Source: Bacilli bacterium (GTDB lineage Bacteria > Bacillota_I > Bacilli_A > RFN20 > CAG-826). Taken from it: DNA of 44,494 nucleotides. Location: positions 1 to 44,494 of the forward strand of contig JAILBR010000010.1 of the NCBI GenBank assembly GCA_024680795.1, read 5' to 3'. The number at the start of each line of letters is the position of its first letter. The first letter of the stretch is position 1. Below the pieces are notes generated by a model. It saw nothing but the letters and a program-made list of their open reading frames with translations. It did not search any database and was not told where the DNA came from. The position numbers and the translations under genes are program-made. Shown here in pieces: positions 16,348 to 24,485 of this stretch.

Positions 16348-17441
16348 GAGACATTAAAGAATTAAGGGAAGAAATCAATAAAATTGATTCCGATATGGCA
16401 GATCTATTTTCTCGTAGAATGGATATCGCTAAAGAAATAGCGGAGTATAAATTTAAGCATGGATTAGCAATCTATGATGAAACCCGTGAGCAAGAAATTA
16501 TTAAAAATAATTTAAAATTAATTGAAAATGAAGAACTCAAACCTTATTGCCTCAACTTCTTTAAAAGCGTTTTAACCGAATCTAAAAGATATCAAGAATT
16601 CCTCAACAGCGGCTTAAAAGTTGCGTATTCTGGTATTCCAGGTGCCTTTAGCCATATTGCTGCCACTAGAATGCACCCAAACGCAACATATATTGGCTAT
16701 CCTGATTTTGAAAGTGCTTATCGGGCTTGCGAATCTGGTGAAGCGGATGTTTGTATTTTGCCAATTGAAAATAGTTTTGCGGGAGATGTTGGTCTTGTTA
16801 TGGATTTATTATTCCAAGGCGAGCTTAAAATCACCCAAATGTATGACTTAGAAGTCACTCAAAATCTTTTAGTGAAAAAAGGAACCAAATTAGAAGATAT
16901 CAAAAAAGTGATCAGCCATCCACAAGCTTTATCACAAGCTAGAGATTATATTTTAAAACATAATTTTGAGATGGAAGAAAGACCAAATACCTCGCTTGCC
17001 GCTAAAGAAGTAGCTGAATCTAATGATAAATCATTAGCGGCGATTGGAAGCGAAGAAGTAGCTGAGATATTTGGTTTAGAAGTTTTAGCAAGAAATATCA
17101 ACTCTAAAAATAATAATGCGACCCGATTTGCCTCTTTATCACGCATCGAAAGAGTGCCTAACAAAGAAACAAAAATGGGAGAACACTTTATTTTGGTCTA
17201 CACCGTTAAAAACCAAGCTGGTGCTTTAGCCCAGTCGCTTAATATCTTAGGCTCTCATGGTTTTAATATGAGGACTCTACGTAGTAGACCAATGAAAGAT
17301 TTGATGTGGAACTACTTCTTCTTTGTGGAAATCGAGGGAAATCTCAATTCTAGAGATGGACAAGATGTTTTAGTAGAACTTAAGAGTGTTTGTGATCGTT
17401 TAAAAGTGATTGGCACTTATTACGACTTTAAAAATAAGTAG
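16344..17441 (+). CDS. pheA: Bifunctional chorismate mutase / prephenate dehydratase
   Basis: This protein converts chorismate to prephenate and then to phenylpyruvate in phenylalanine synthesis. Residues 1-88 are an AroQ-type chorismate mutase (LREEINKIDSDMADLFSRR; DETREQEI). Residues about 92-270 are the dehydratase, with VAYSGIPGAFSH, LPIENSFAGDVG and the catalytic-type TRF in NNATRF. Residues about 278-355 are an ACT domain with GALAQSLNIL and RSRPM, the usual site of Phe feedback (normally ESRP). The 365-residue length fits the P-protein family. It overlaps the aminotransferase by 4 bp, and aroB follows after 8 bp. Confidence 0.95.
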   Translation: MRDIKELREEINKIDSDMADLFSRRMDIAKEIAEYKFKHGLAIYDETREQEIIKNNLKLIENEELKPYCLNFFKSVLTESKRYQEFLNSGLKVAYSGIPGAFSHIAATRMHPNATYIGYPDFESAYRACESGEADVCILPIENSFAGDVGLVMDLLFQGELKITQMYDLEVTQNLLVKKGTKLEDIKKVISHPQALSQARDYILKHNFEMEERPNTSLAAKEVAESNDKSLAAIGSEEVAEIFGLEVLARNINSKNNNATRFASLSRIERVPNKETKMGEHFILVYTVKNQAGALAQSLNILGSHGFNMRTLRSRPMKDLMWNYFFFVEIEGNLNSRDGQDVLVELKSVCDRLKVIGTYYDFKNK

Positions 17442-17449
17442 GTAGATAT

Positions 17450-18457
17450 ATGGAAATTAAAGTGAATTTAGGTGAACATAGCTACCCGATTGTTATATCT
17501 TCTGGTGCGTTAGATAATATCAAGGATTACCTTGTTTTACAAGGTAAGATTTTAGTCGCTTCTGATGATCAAATCCCTCAAAAGTATATCGATTTATTTT
17601 TAAAGAACTATCCAAATGCTTTAACTATTAGAATTCCTCATGGTGAAGAAAATAAGTCATTAGAGATTTATGAAAAGATTTTAAAGTTTTTAAGCGACCA
17701 TGCTTTTTCTAGAAAAGATAATATTGTGGCTTTAGGCGGAGGATTAACTAGCGATATCGCTGGATTTGCAGCTTCTAGCTATATGAGGGGGATTGGTTTC
17801 TACGTCATCCCTACCACTCTATTAAGCCAAGTTGATGCTTCGGTAGGTGGCAAAGTGGCAGTTAACTTTAATGGCTATAAAAATATTGTTGGAGCGTTCT
17901 ATCAACCTAAAAAGGTTGTGATTGATCCTAATACATTAGAAACCTTATCTAATCGTCTTTTAGCAGAAGGCTTAGCGGAAGTTATTAAGATGTCTTTGAC
18001 ATCTAATAAAGATCTATTTGAATATATTGAAAATAATGATGCTTATCAGAATAAAGAAAAGCTAATCTATGAAGCAATCAAGATCAAAGTTGATGTTGTT
18101 GAGAAAGATGAAAAAGAAAAAGATTTACGACAAATATTAAACTTCGGTCACACGATAGGTCATGCCTTAGAAGTTTTATCTAATGGTGAACTATATCATG
18201 GAGAGGCTGTCGCAATCGGAATGACTTATTTCTCTAGCAAGGAAGTTAAAGAAAGACTTATTAAGGTCCTAAAAAAATATGATTTACCATATGAAGCAAA
18301 CTACAATATCATAGATATTGTCGATAAGATTAAATCCGATAAAAAGAAACAAGATGATGAGAATATCAATATCATTTATGTGCCAGAAATCGGAAAATAT
18401 GAAATTAGAAAAGTGTCATTTGATGAACTACATAAGTTACTAGGAGGTCAAAGATGA
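17450..18457 (+). CDS. aroB: 3-dehydroquinate synthase
   Basis: This enzyme converts DAHP to 3-dehydroquinate, the second step of the shikimate pathway, using NAD and a metal ion. The family motifs are all present: PHGEENKS, ALGGGLTSDIAGFAA, PTTLLSQVDASVGGK, NIVGAFYQPK, AEGLAEVIK, and the metal-ligand histidines in FGHTIGHALE and YHGEAVAIGM. The 335-residue length is at the short end of normal. It starts 8 bp after pheA, with a weak ribosome site (AGGTAG), and its stop overlaps the aroC start by 4 bp, so it is translated as part of the operon. Confidence 0.96.
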   Translation: MEIKVNLGEHSYPIVISSGALDNIKDYLVLQGKILVASDDQIPQKYIDLFLKNYPNALTIRIPHGEENKSLEIYEKILKFLSDHAFSRKDNIVALGGGLTSDIAGFAASSYMRGIGFYVIPTTLLSQVDASVGGKVAVNFNGYKNIVGAFYQPKKVVIDPNTLETLSNRLLAEGLAEVIKMSLTSNKDLFEYIENNDAYQNKEKLIYEAIKIKVDVVEKDEKEKDLRQILNFGHTIGHALEVLSNGELYHGEAVAIGMTYFSSKEVKERLIKVLKKYDLPYEANYNIIDIVDKIKSDKKKQDDENINIIYVPEIGKYEIRKVSFDELHKLLGGQR

Positions 18458-19536
18458 AAAATAGTATTGGTGAAACTGTGATTTTTACTCTTTTTGGAGA
18501 ATCACATCAAGAATATATTGGCGGGGTCCTTGATGGACTTACTCCTGGTATCAAAGTTGATGAGGAATTTATCAAAACTCAATTAGCAAAAAGAAGACCA
18601 TCTTCAGCGATGGACACTGCGAGAGTTGAAGAAGATGATTTCCAAATCATTTCTGGTGTTTTTAATGGCTATACAACTGGTAGCCCCATCGCTGTTATTA
18701 TTAGAAATAATAACACTCACTCAGGGGACTATAACAAAGACTTAGTTAGACCTAGTCACGCAGATTATGTCGCTAATGTTAGATATAACGGTTATCAAGA
18801 TTATCGTGGGGGCGGACATTTCTCGGGAAGAATCACTGCTCCTATCGTGGCGTTAGGCGCAATCGCTATCAAGGCTTTAGAAGATAAAGGCATCAAAATC
18901 GGTACTCATATTTATAAGTGCGGGAAAGTTATTGATGATGAATTTTCTAATTTTGAAAAAGATATTGATTCTTTGAATCAAAAGAAAGCGCCTCTCCTTT
19001 CTAATAAGGAAGCAGAATTGGAACAAGAAATCTTAGCCGCTAAAGAAGATAAAGACTCTATTGGCGGCGTTATCCAAACTGCGATTATTGGTTTACCAGT
19101 CGGTTTAGGCGAACCATGGTTTTCTTCTTTAGAAGGTGTTATTGCTAATGCAATGTTCTCTATTGGAGGAGTTAAAGGCATCGAATTTGGAGAAGGATTT
19201 AACTTCGCTAACGGAAGAGGCAGTGATTTTAATGATGGATTCCGTTATGAAAACGGAGAAGTTAAGATTACTTCTAACCATAATGGAGGCATTAATGGCG
19301 GTCTATCTAATGGCAATCCAGTGGTTTTCAATTTAGCGGTTAAGCCAACACCAAGCATCGCTAAAAAGCAAGAAAGTATCGATATGTCTAAAAAAGAGAA
19401 TGTCGATTTAGAAATAAAAGGGAGACATGATCCGGCGATCATCAGAAGGATTTGTGTAGTAGTAAATAGTTTACTCGCTATCGTATTAGCAGATGAGTTA
19501 GAAAAGAGATATGGAGTAGATTATTTTACAAAGTAA
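18454..19536 (+). CDS. aroC: Chorismate synthase
   Basis: This FMN-dependent enzyme converts EPSP to chorismate, the last common step. Signatures are FGESHQEYIGGVLDG near the N-terminus (His18), the FMN-binding RPSHADY, DYRGGGHFSGR, and the C-terminal GRHDP. The 360-residue length is typical. AGGAGG lies directly upstream inside the end of aroB, and the two genes overlap by 4 bp (ATGA). No flavin reductase domain is attached, so reduced FMN must come from another enzyme. Confidence 0.96.
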   Translation: MKNSIGETVIFTLFGESHQEYIGGVLDGLTPGIKVDEEFIKTQLAKRRPSSAMDTARVEEDDFQIISGVFNGYTTGSPIAVIIRNNNTHSGDYNKDLVRPSHADYVANVRYNGYQDYRGGGHFSGRITAPIVALGAIAIKALEDKGIKIGTHIYKCGKVIDDEFSNFEKDIDSLNQKKAPLLSNKEAELEQEILAAKEDKDSIGGVIQTAIIGLPVGLGEPWFSSLEGVIANAMFSIGGVKGIEFGEGFNFANGRGSDFNDGFRYENGEVKITSNHNGGINGGLSNGNPVVFNLAVKPTPSIAKKQESIDMSKKENVDLEIKGRHDPAIIRRICVVVNSLLAIVLADELEKRYGVDYFTK

Positions 19537-19544
19537 AATAGGTT

Positions 19545-20783
19545 ATGGAATACGGATTGATTGGGGAAAAATTAGGACATAGCTTTTCAAAAGAAATACA
19601 TGAAAAAGTAGCGGGTTATAAATATGACTTGGTAGAACTTAAAAAAGAAGAACTGCCTGAGTTTTTACGTGTAAGAAATTTTAAAGCAATCAATGTTACT
19701 ATTCCTTATAAAGAAGCGGTTATTCCATATTTAGATGAGATAGATGAGACTGCTAAAGAAGTCGGAGCGGTTAACACTGTTGTTAATAAAGACGGAAGAT
19801 TAATCGGCTATAACACTGATGTGGATGGCTTTATCTATCAACTAGAACACATGTCTTTAAATGTTAAGAATAAGAAAGTTTTAGTGTTAGGAACAGGCGG
19901 GGCTAGTAAAGCTATATATGCTGCCTTAAAAAGACTTGAAGCTAAAGAGATTATATTTGTTTCTTCTAGCCATAAACCTAACTCTATCAGTTATGAAGAA
20001 ATTGATAATTATCTAGATGCTTCTATCATCATAAATTGCACTCCTATTGGAATGTATCCTCATAATGAGGATAACCTCCTTATCAATATTGATAAATTTA
20101 AGCATATCGATGGAATTATAGACCTTATATATAACCCGATAAGAACTAGACTAATAACTTCTGCTCAGTTTAGAGGAATAAAAGCCGAAGGCGGATTATA
20201 TATGCTTGTTGGACAAGCCTATAAAGCGATGAATATCTTTAATGGATTTACCTATAAAAAAGAAGATGTTGATAAAACTCATCGAGAACTACTTAATAAA
20301 AAAACCAATATTGTAATCATTGGCATGCCTTCTAGTGGCAAAACTTCCATTTCAAAAGAGCTAAGCTCTAGATTAAATATTCCATATATCGATATTGACG
20401 ATAATATCGTCAAAGAGATCAATATGCCGATTGCGAAACTATTTGAATTAGAAGGCGAAAAATCATTTAGAAAATTAGAGACCAAACATGTTGCTCAAAT
20501 CTATAAAACCACACAGAAAATTATTTCTACTGGTGGCGGGATCATTAAAAATAAAGAAAACATCGACATGCTAAAACAAAATGGCACTATTTATTATATA
20601 AATAGAAGTTTGAATAAACTGACGCCAACTAGTGATCGACCGCTCAGTAGCGATAAAAATAAATTAGAAAAATTATATAACGAAAGAAAACCACTATATC
20701 TGATGTATGCAGATAAGGTGATTGATAACAATCAATCAGTTAGTGATACAGTTAACGCCATCATCAAGGAGAGAGAATTATGA
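19545..20783 (+). CDS. aroE: Shikimate dehydrogenase - shikimate kinase fusion
   Basis: A 412-residue fusion of AroE and AroK. Residues 1 to about 247 are shikimate 5-dehydrogenase: LGHSFSK for substrate, NVTIPYKEA with catalytic Lys56, NTDVDGF, the NADP loop GTGGASKA and GGLYMLVGQA. Residues about 250-412 are shikimate kinase: Walker A GMPSSGKT (263-270), the shikimate-binding DIDD, STGGGII, a lid around SDRPL and ERKPLYLMYAD. One chain therefore performs two consecutive steps, dehydroshikimate to shikimate to shikimate-3-phosphate. There is no internal start or ribosome site between the domains. It overlaps aroQ by 4 bp. Confidence 0.93.
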   Translation: MEYGLIGEKLGHSFSKEIHEKVAGYKYDLVELKKEELPEFLRVRNFKAINVTIPYKEAVIPYLDEIDETAKEVGAVNTVVNKDGRLIGYNTDVDGFIYQLEHMSLNVKNKKVLVLGTGGASKAIYAALKRLEAKEIIFVSSSHKPNSISYEEIDNYLDASIIINCTPIGMYPHNEDNLLINIDKFKHIDGIIDLIYNPIRTRLITSAQFRGIKAEGGLYMLVGQAYKAMNIFNGFTYKKEDVDKTHRELLNKKTNIVIIGMPSSGKTSISKELSSRLNIPYIDIDDNIVKEINMPIAKLFELEGEKSFRKLETKHVAQIYKTTQKIISTGGGIIKNKENIDMLKQNGTIYYINRSLNKLTPTSDRPLSSDKNKLEKLYNERKPLYLMYADKVIDNNQSVSDTVNAIIKEREL

Positions 20784-21202
20784 AACTATTAGTGCTTAAT
20801 GGACCTAATCTCAATATGCTTGGGATTAGAGAAAAAGATATCTATGGCTCTAAAACTTATGCGGATTTAGAGAAGATGATTTTTGACCACGCTAAAGAAA
20901 AAGGAGTGGAAATCGAAGTCAAACAATCAAACTGCGAAGGAAAACTTGTCACTTTCATCCAAGAAGCATATCAAAAAGTGGACGGTATTATCATTAATCC
21001 AGCAGCCTATACTCATACTTCTATCGCAATTTTAGATGCCCTAAAAGCCGTCAGTATTCCTTTTATAGAAGTACACATTAGTGATGTTTCTTCTAGAGAA
21101 GAATTTAGAAAAATTAGTTATATAGCTCCATATGCCAAAAAGAGAATTATTGGTCATGGATTTGAAGGATATATCGAAGCAATCGATGAATTTTTAAAAT
21201 AA
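20780..21202 (+). CDS. aroQ: Type II 3-dehydroquinate dehydratase
   Basis: This enzyme dehydrates 3-dehydroquinate to 3-dehydroshikimate. The 140-residue length and the motifs LNGPNLNMLGIRE (with the flexible loop Arg), Tyr in DIYGSKTY, NPAAYTHTS (normally NPGAYTHTS), EVHISDVSSREEFR and GHGFEGY define the type II family, a dodecamer unrelated to type I AroD. GGAGAGAG precedes the start. The gene overlaps aroE-aroK by 4 bp, and its stop shares one base with the aroA start (TAATG). Confidence 0.95.
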   Translation: MKLLVLNGPNLNMLGIREKDIYGSKTYADLEKMIFDHAKEKGVEIEVKQSNCEGKLVTFIQEAYQKVDGIIINPAAYTHTSIAILDALKAVSIPFIEVHISDVSSREEFRKISYIAPYAKKRIIGHGFEGYIEAIDEFLK

Positions 21203-22395
21203 TGAAAGCAAAAATATCAATAGGACAAGCGAAAGGAACGTTTATTGCGCCACCAAGTAAAAGCTATGCGCATCGTCTTTTAATTGCGGCTTTTTTAAGT
21301 GGTGATAGTGTAATCGAAAATGTCGCTTTTTCTAATGATATAATCGCTACTATAAATTCGCTTAAATCTTTAGGAGCGGAAATCGATATAAAAGATAATG
21401 TTGTTTCTATAAAAAGAAAAGAACTCAAAAGCGAGATGATGGACGCTAATGAATCTGGCTCCACATTAAGATTTATGATTCCAATCGCTTTAGCGTTAAA
21501 CTCTGAATTAAAGATTAAAGGGAAAGAAAAGCTATTCTCAAGAGGCTTAAAAGTCTACACTGATCTCTTTTATGAGAAAGGGATAGATTATGTACTTAGA
21601 AAAGACACTTTATTAGCAGAAGGTAGGTTATTAAGTGGAACATATAACATTGATGCTTCTTCTTCCTCTCAATATATTACTGGTCTATTATTTGCTTTGC
21701 CTCTTTTAGATGGCGATAGTGAGATTTTTTTATCTAACAAAATTGAAAGTGAACCTTATATTGATATCACGGTTGATGTCTTAAAAATGTTTAATGTTCA
21801 TGTTATTAGAAATGGAAATGTCATCAAAGTTCCAGGCAATCAACGTTATGCCTCTAAACGTGTAAGAGTGCAAGGAGATTATTCTAATTCTAGCTTTTTT
21901 GAAATGTTAAATTATATGGATGGAGAGGTCAAAATTAATGGGCTAGATCCAAATAGTTTACAAGGCGATAAAGCTTATTTAGAATGCTTTCCTATTTTGG
22001 CAAAAAGTCGTGCCGAAATCGATATCAAAAACATGATTGATTTAGGACCAGTTCTATTTGCTTTTGCTTCTATTTTTAACGGAGGGAAATTCGTTAATAT
22101 TTCTAGATTAAGAATCAAGGAAAGCGATAGGGTTAGTGATACTTTAAACATCTTAGAAAAGTTTGGTGTTAAGTATCAGCTTAATGAAAATGAACTAGAA
22201 ATCTTTAAAGGTGAACTTCATTCTCCAAAAGAAGAAATAAAAACATTTAATGATCATCGTTTAGTGATGATGAGTGCAATATTACTCACTAAATATGGTG
22301 GAGTTGTCGAAGGTATAGAAGCAGCGAATAAGAGCTTCCCAGACTTCTTTAAAAAGTTGAACGAATTAGGAATTGAGGTAGAGATATATGATTGA
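21202..22395 (+). CDS. aroA: 3-phosphoshikimate 1-carboxyvinyltransferase (EPSP synthase)
   Basis: This enzyme joins PEP to shikimate-3-phosphate. Visible family motifs are APPSKSYAHRLLIA with the substrate Lys, NESGSTLRFMIPIA, SSSQYITGLLFALPLL, GDYSNSSFF, the catalytic Asp in MIDLGPVLFAFA, RLRIKESDRV and FNDHRLVMM. The length of 397 is somewhat shorter than the usual 420-440. The residue after GS in the PEP-site motif and the S-S-S-Q-Y loop look like class II-type variants, but glyphosate sensitivity cannot be read from this alone. The start overlaps the aroQ stop, and the end overlaps tyrA by 8 bp. Confidence 0.95.
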   Translation: MKAKISIGQAKGTFIAPPSKSYAHRLLIAAFLSGDSVIENVAFSNDIIATINSLKSLGAEIDIKDNVVSIKRKELKSEMMDANESGSTLRFMIPIALALNSELKIKGKEKLFSRGLKVYTDLFYEKGIDYVLRKDTLLAEGRLLSGTYNIDASSSSQYITGLLFALPLLDGDSEIFLSNKIESEPYIDITVDVLKMFNVHVIRNGNVIKVPGNQRYASKRVRVQGDYSNSSFFEMLNYMDGEVKINGLDPNSLQGDKAYLECFPILAKSRAEIDIKNMIDLGPVLFAFASIFNGGKFVNISRLRIKESDRVSDTLNILEKFGVKYQLNENELEIFKGELHSPKEEIKTFNDHRLVMMSAILLTKYGGVVEGIEAANKSFPDFFKKLNELGIEVEIYD

Positions 22396-23248
22396 TAAGA
22401 AGACGAAATTTCTCATTGTGGGCTTAGGCCTCATGGGAGGCAGTTATGCGAAAGGATTAACTAACGCTGGTTATTATGTTGGAGCGATAGATATCGATGA
22501 AAATAGTATCAAATTCGCGATAGAACACGGCTATATCGCCAGTGGATTTAGTAAAATAGAAGAAAAATATATCTCTCAATTTGATATTATTGTTTTTGCT
22601 TTATACCCTCATACCTTTATCGATTGGATTAAAGAAAATCAACAATTTATTAAGTCTGGCGCCTTAATTACTGATGTTACCGGAGTTAAGAAAAGTATCG
22701 TTACTACCATTCAAGAAATGCTTAGAGATGACTTAGAATTCATCCCAAGTCACCCAATGGCGGGTCGTGAAGTTGGTGGAGTAGTTAACGCTAATGAAAA
22801 GATTTTTTTAGGAGCGAATTATATCATTACTCCAACAAAGAAAAATAGTGAAAAAGCAATTGAAACTAGTAAAGAAATTGGTCATATCTTAGGCTTTAAA
22901 AATATCTCAACTTTATCTATTGAAGAACATGATGAGATGATTGGGTTTTTAAGTCAACTAACGCACTGTATCGCTGTCAGTTTGATGAACTGTAAAGATG
23001 ATGCAGAAAAGCTCGCATTATATTCTGGAGATTCATTTAGAGATTTGACTAGAATTGCTAAGATCAATGAGAAAATGTGGACCGAGTTATTCTTACTCAA
23101 TAAAGAAGAATTATTAAGTCAAATGAATCTATTTGAAAAGGAGTTTAATTCTTTGAAAAAAGCCATCGAAAATAGCGATATTAAAACGATGGAAAATAAG
23201 ATGAAAAACTCGACGATGAAAAGGGGATTTTTCGACAAGAAAATCTAG
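22388..23248 (+). CDS. tyrA: Prephenate dehydrogenase
   Basis: This enzyme oxidatively decarboxylates prephenate to 4-hydroxyphenylpyruvate for tyrosine synthesis. The Rossmann loop is GLGLMGGSYAKGL, and Asp after the second strand (AIDIDENS) favours NAD. Substrate-site motifs DVTGVKKSIV, SHPMAGREVGG and SQLTHCIAV are present. The 286-residue length matches the short, monofunctional form without an ACT domain, so tyrosine feedback would have to act otherwise. GAGGTAGAGAT upstream provides a ribosome site inside aroA, with which it overlaps by 8 bp. Confidence 0.94.
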   Translation: MIDKKTKFLIVGLGLMGGSYAKGLTNAGYYVGAIDIDENSIKFAIEHGYIASGFSKIEEKYISQFDIIVFALYPHTFIDWIKENQQFIKSGALITDVTGVKKSIVTTIQEMLRDDLEFIPSHPMAGREVGGVVNANEKIFLGANYIITPTKKNSEKAIETSKEIGHILGFKNISTLSIEEHDEMIGFLSQLTHCIAVSLMNCKDDAEKLALYSGDSFRDLTRIAKINEKMWTELFLLNKEELLSQMNLFEKEFNSLKKAIENSDIKTMENKMKNSTMKRGFFDKKI

Positions 23249-23258
23249 GTGACAACAT

Positions 23259-24308
23259 ATGAACATGAAATTTAAAAGAAAACTTCCTATCCCACAAGAG
23301 ATTAAGGAAATGTATCCAATCTCAAGCGAAGGAGAAGAGAAGAGAAAACAAAATCTTGAAGAGATGAAAGCCATCATTGATGGTAGAGATGCCAAACGTC
23401 TCTTACTAATTATCGGCCCTTGTAGCGCTGATAACGAAGAGGCAGTAATGACTTATATTTATAAGCTCGGTGAATTGCAAAAGAAGGTTAACGATGTATT
23501 TGTGATTGTTCCTCGTATTTATACCAATAAACCACGTACAACTGGGGCAGGATATAAAGGGATGCTTCATCAACCAGATCCACTACAAGAGCCTGATATT
23601 TTAAAGGGTTTAATCGCGATTAGAAAGATTCATATGCGCGCTGTTAATGAAACAGGTTTCTCGTGTGCTGATGAGATGCTTTATCCAGAAAATCATAGAT
23701 TCTTATCCGATGTTTTAGGTTATGTTGCAGTAGGCGCAAGAAGTGTAGAAAACCAATTTCATCGTTTAACGGCGAGTGGACTAGATTTACCAGTTGGCAT
23801 GAAAAACCCAACTAGTGGCGGTTTAAGAATCATGATGAATTCGATCAAAGCTGCACAAAGTGGACATACTTTTATTTACCGTAACTGGGAAGTTGAGACG
23901 GCAGGCAACCCATATGTGCACGCTATTCTAAGAGGATATGTGGATAATAAAGGACAAAATCATCCAAATTATCATATCGAAGATTTGGAACAAGTCGTGG
24001 AATTATATAAAGAATATAAATTAGCTAATCCAGCTGTTATCGTTGATTGTAATCATGATAATAGCGGTAAGAAATATCTTGAGCAAATTAGGATTTCTAA
24101 AGAAGTGCTTTATTCAATGGAAGCCGATGAAGATGTTAAAAAAATCGTTAAAGGTTTGATGATAGAGTCATACTTAGAAGATGGCAATCAACACGCTGAT
24201 GAGGGTACATTTGGCAAATCAATTACTGACCCATGCTTAGGTTGGAAAAAGAGTGAACAGCTAGTTCTCGACTTAGCGAAAATCAGAAGAAAACAACTCG
24301 CAAAATAG
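23259..24308 (+). CDS. aroF: 3-deoxy-7-phosphoheptulonate (DAHP) synthase, AroG/F/H type
   Basis: This is the first enzyme of the pathway, condensing PEP and erythrose-4-phosphate. It belongs to the type I-alpha group (AroG/F/H-like): LLIIGPCSAD, RIYTNKPRTTGAGYKG (usually R-Y-F/E-KPRTT-GWKG), GARSVENQFHR, GMKNPTSG, DCNHDNSGK and ESYLEDGNQ. The 349-residue length fits. No chorismate mutase or ACT domain is fused. ATG 23259 is 6 nt from AGGTGA; ATG 23265 is a possible alternative. It is last in the operon, 10 bp after tyrA, and is followed by a strong terminator. Having the entry enzyme last in the transcript is unusual but not unique. Confidence 0.94.
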   Translation: MNMKFKRKLPIPQEIKEMYPISSEGEEKRKQNLEEMKAIIDGRDAKRLLLIIGPCSADNEEAVMTYIYKLGELQKKVNDVFVIVPRIYTNKPRTTGAGYKGMLHQPDPLQEPDILKGLIAIRKIHMRAVNETGFSCADEMLYPENHRFLSDVLGYVAVGARSVENQFHRLTASGLDLPVGMKNPTSGGLRIMMNSIKAAQSGHTFIYRNWEVETAGNPYVHAILRGYVDNKGQNHPNYHIEDLEQVVELYKEYKLANPAVIVDCNHDNSGKKYLEQIRISKEVLYSMEADEDVKKIVKGLMIESYLEDGNQHADEGTFGKSITDPCLGWKKSEQLVLDLAKIRRKQLAK

Positions 24309-24319
24309 CGATGTAAACT

Positions 24320-24351
24320 AGAAGGACAAAATTGCAAAGTCCTTCTTTTTC
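24320..24351 (+). terminator. Intrinsic terminator of the aromatic operon
   Basis: AGAAGGAC (24320-24327) pairs perfectly with GTCCTTCT (24339-24346) around an 11-nt loop and is followed by TTTTCTTT. It lies 11 nt after the aroF stop. Confidence 0.9.
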
Positions 24352-24432
24352 TTTAAACTTAATATTTATAATATTATAATCAATTATTTCTAACCTATTA
24401 TTATATAATGTAAAGAAAAGTTAACATTTTTA

Positions 24433-24466
24433 TTTACAAGTTTTTTTGATGGTAGTATATTATACT
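24433..24466 (+). promoter_or_regulatory. Promoter and candidate XRE operator upstream of the glmM fusion
   Basis: TTTACA (24433-24438), a 17-nt spacer and TATATT (24456-24461) form a strong promoter. AGTATA-T-TATACT (24454-24466) is a perfect 6-bp inverted repeat centred on the -10 box. A 13-bp palindrome here would suit binding by the XRE domain encoded by the gene it precedes, i.e. autoregulation. The promoter is well supported; the operator is inferred. Confidence 0.65.
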
Positions 24467-24485
24467 GCAGGAAAAGGAGAATAGT

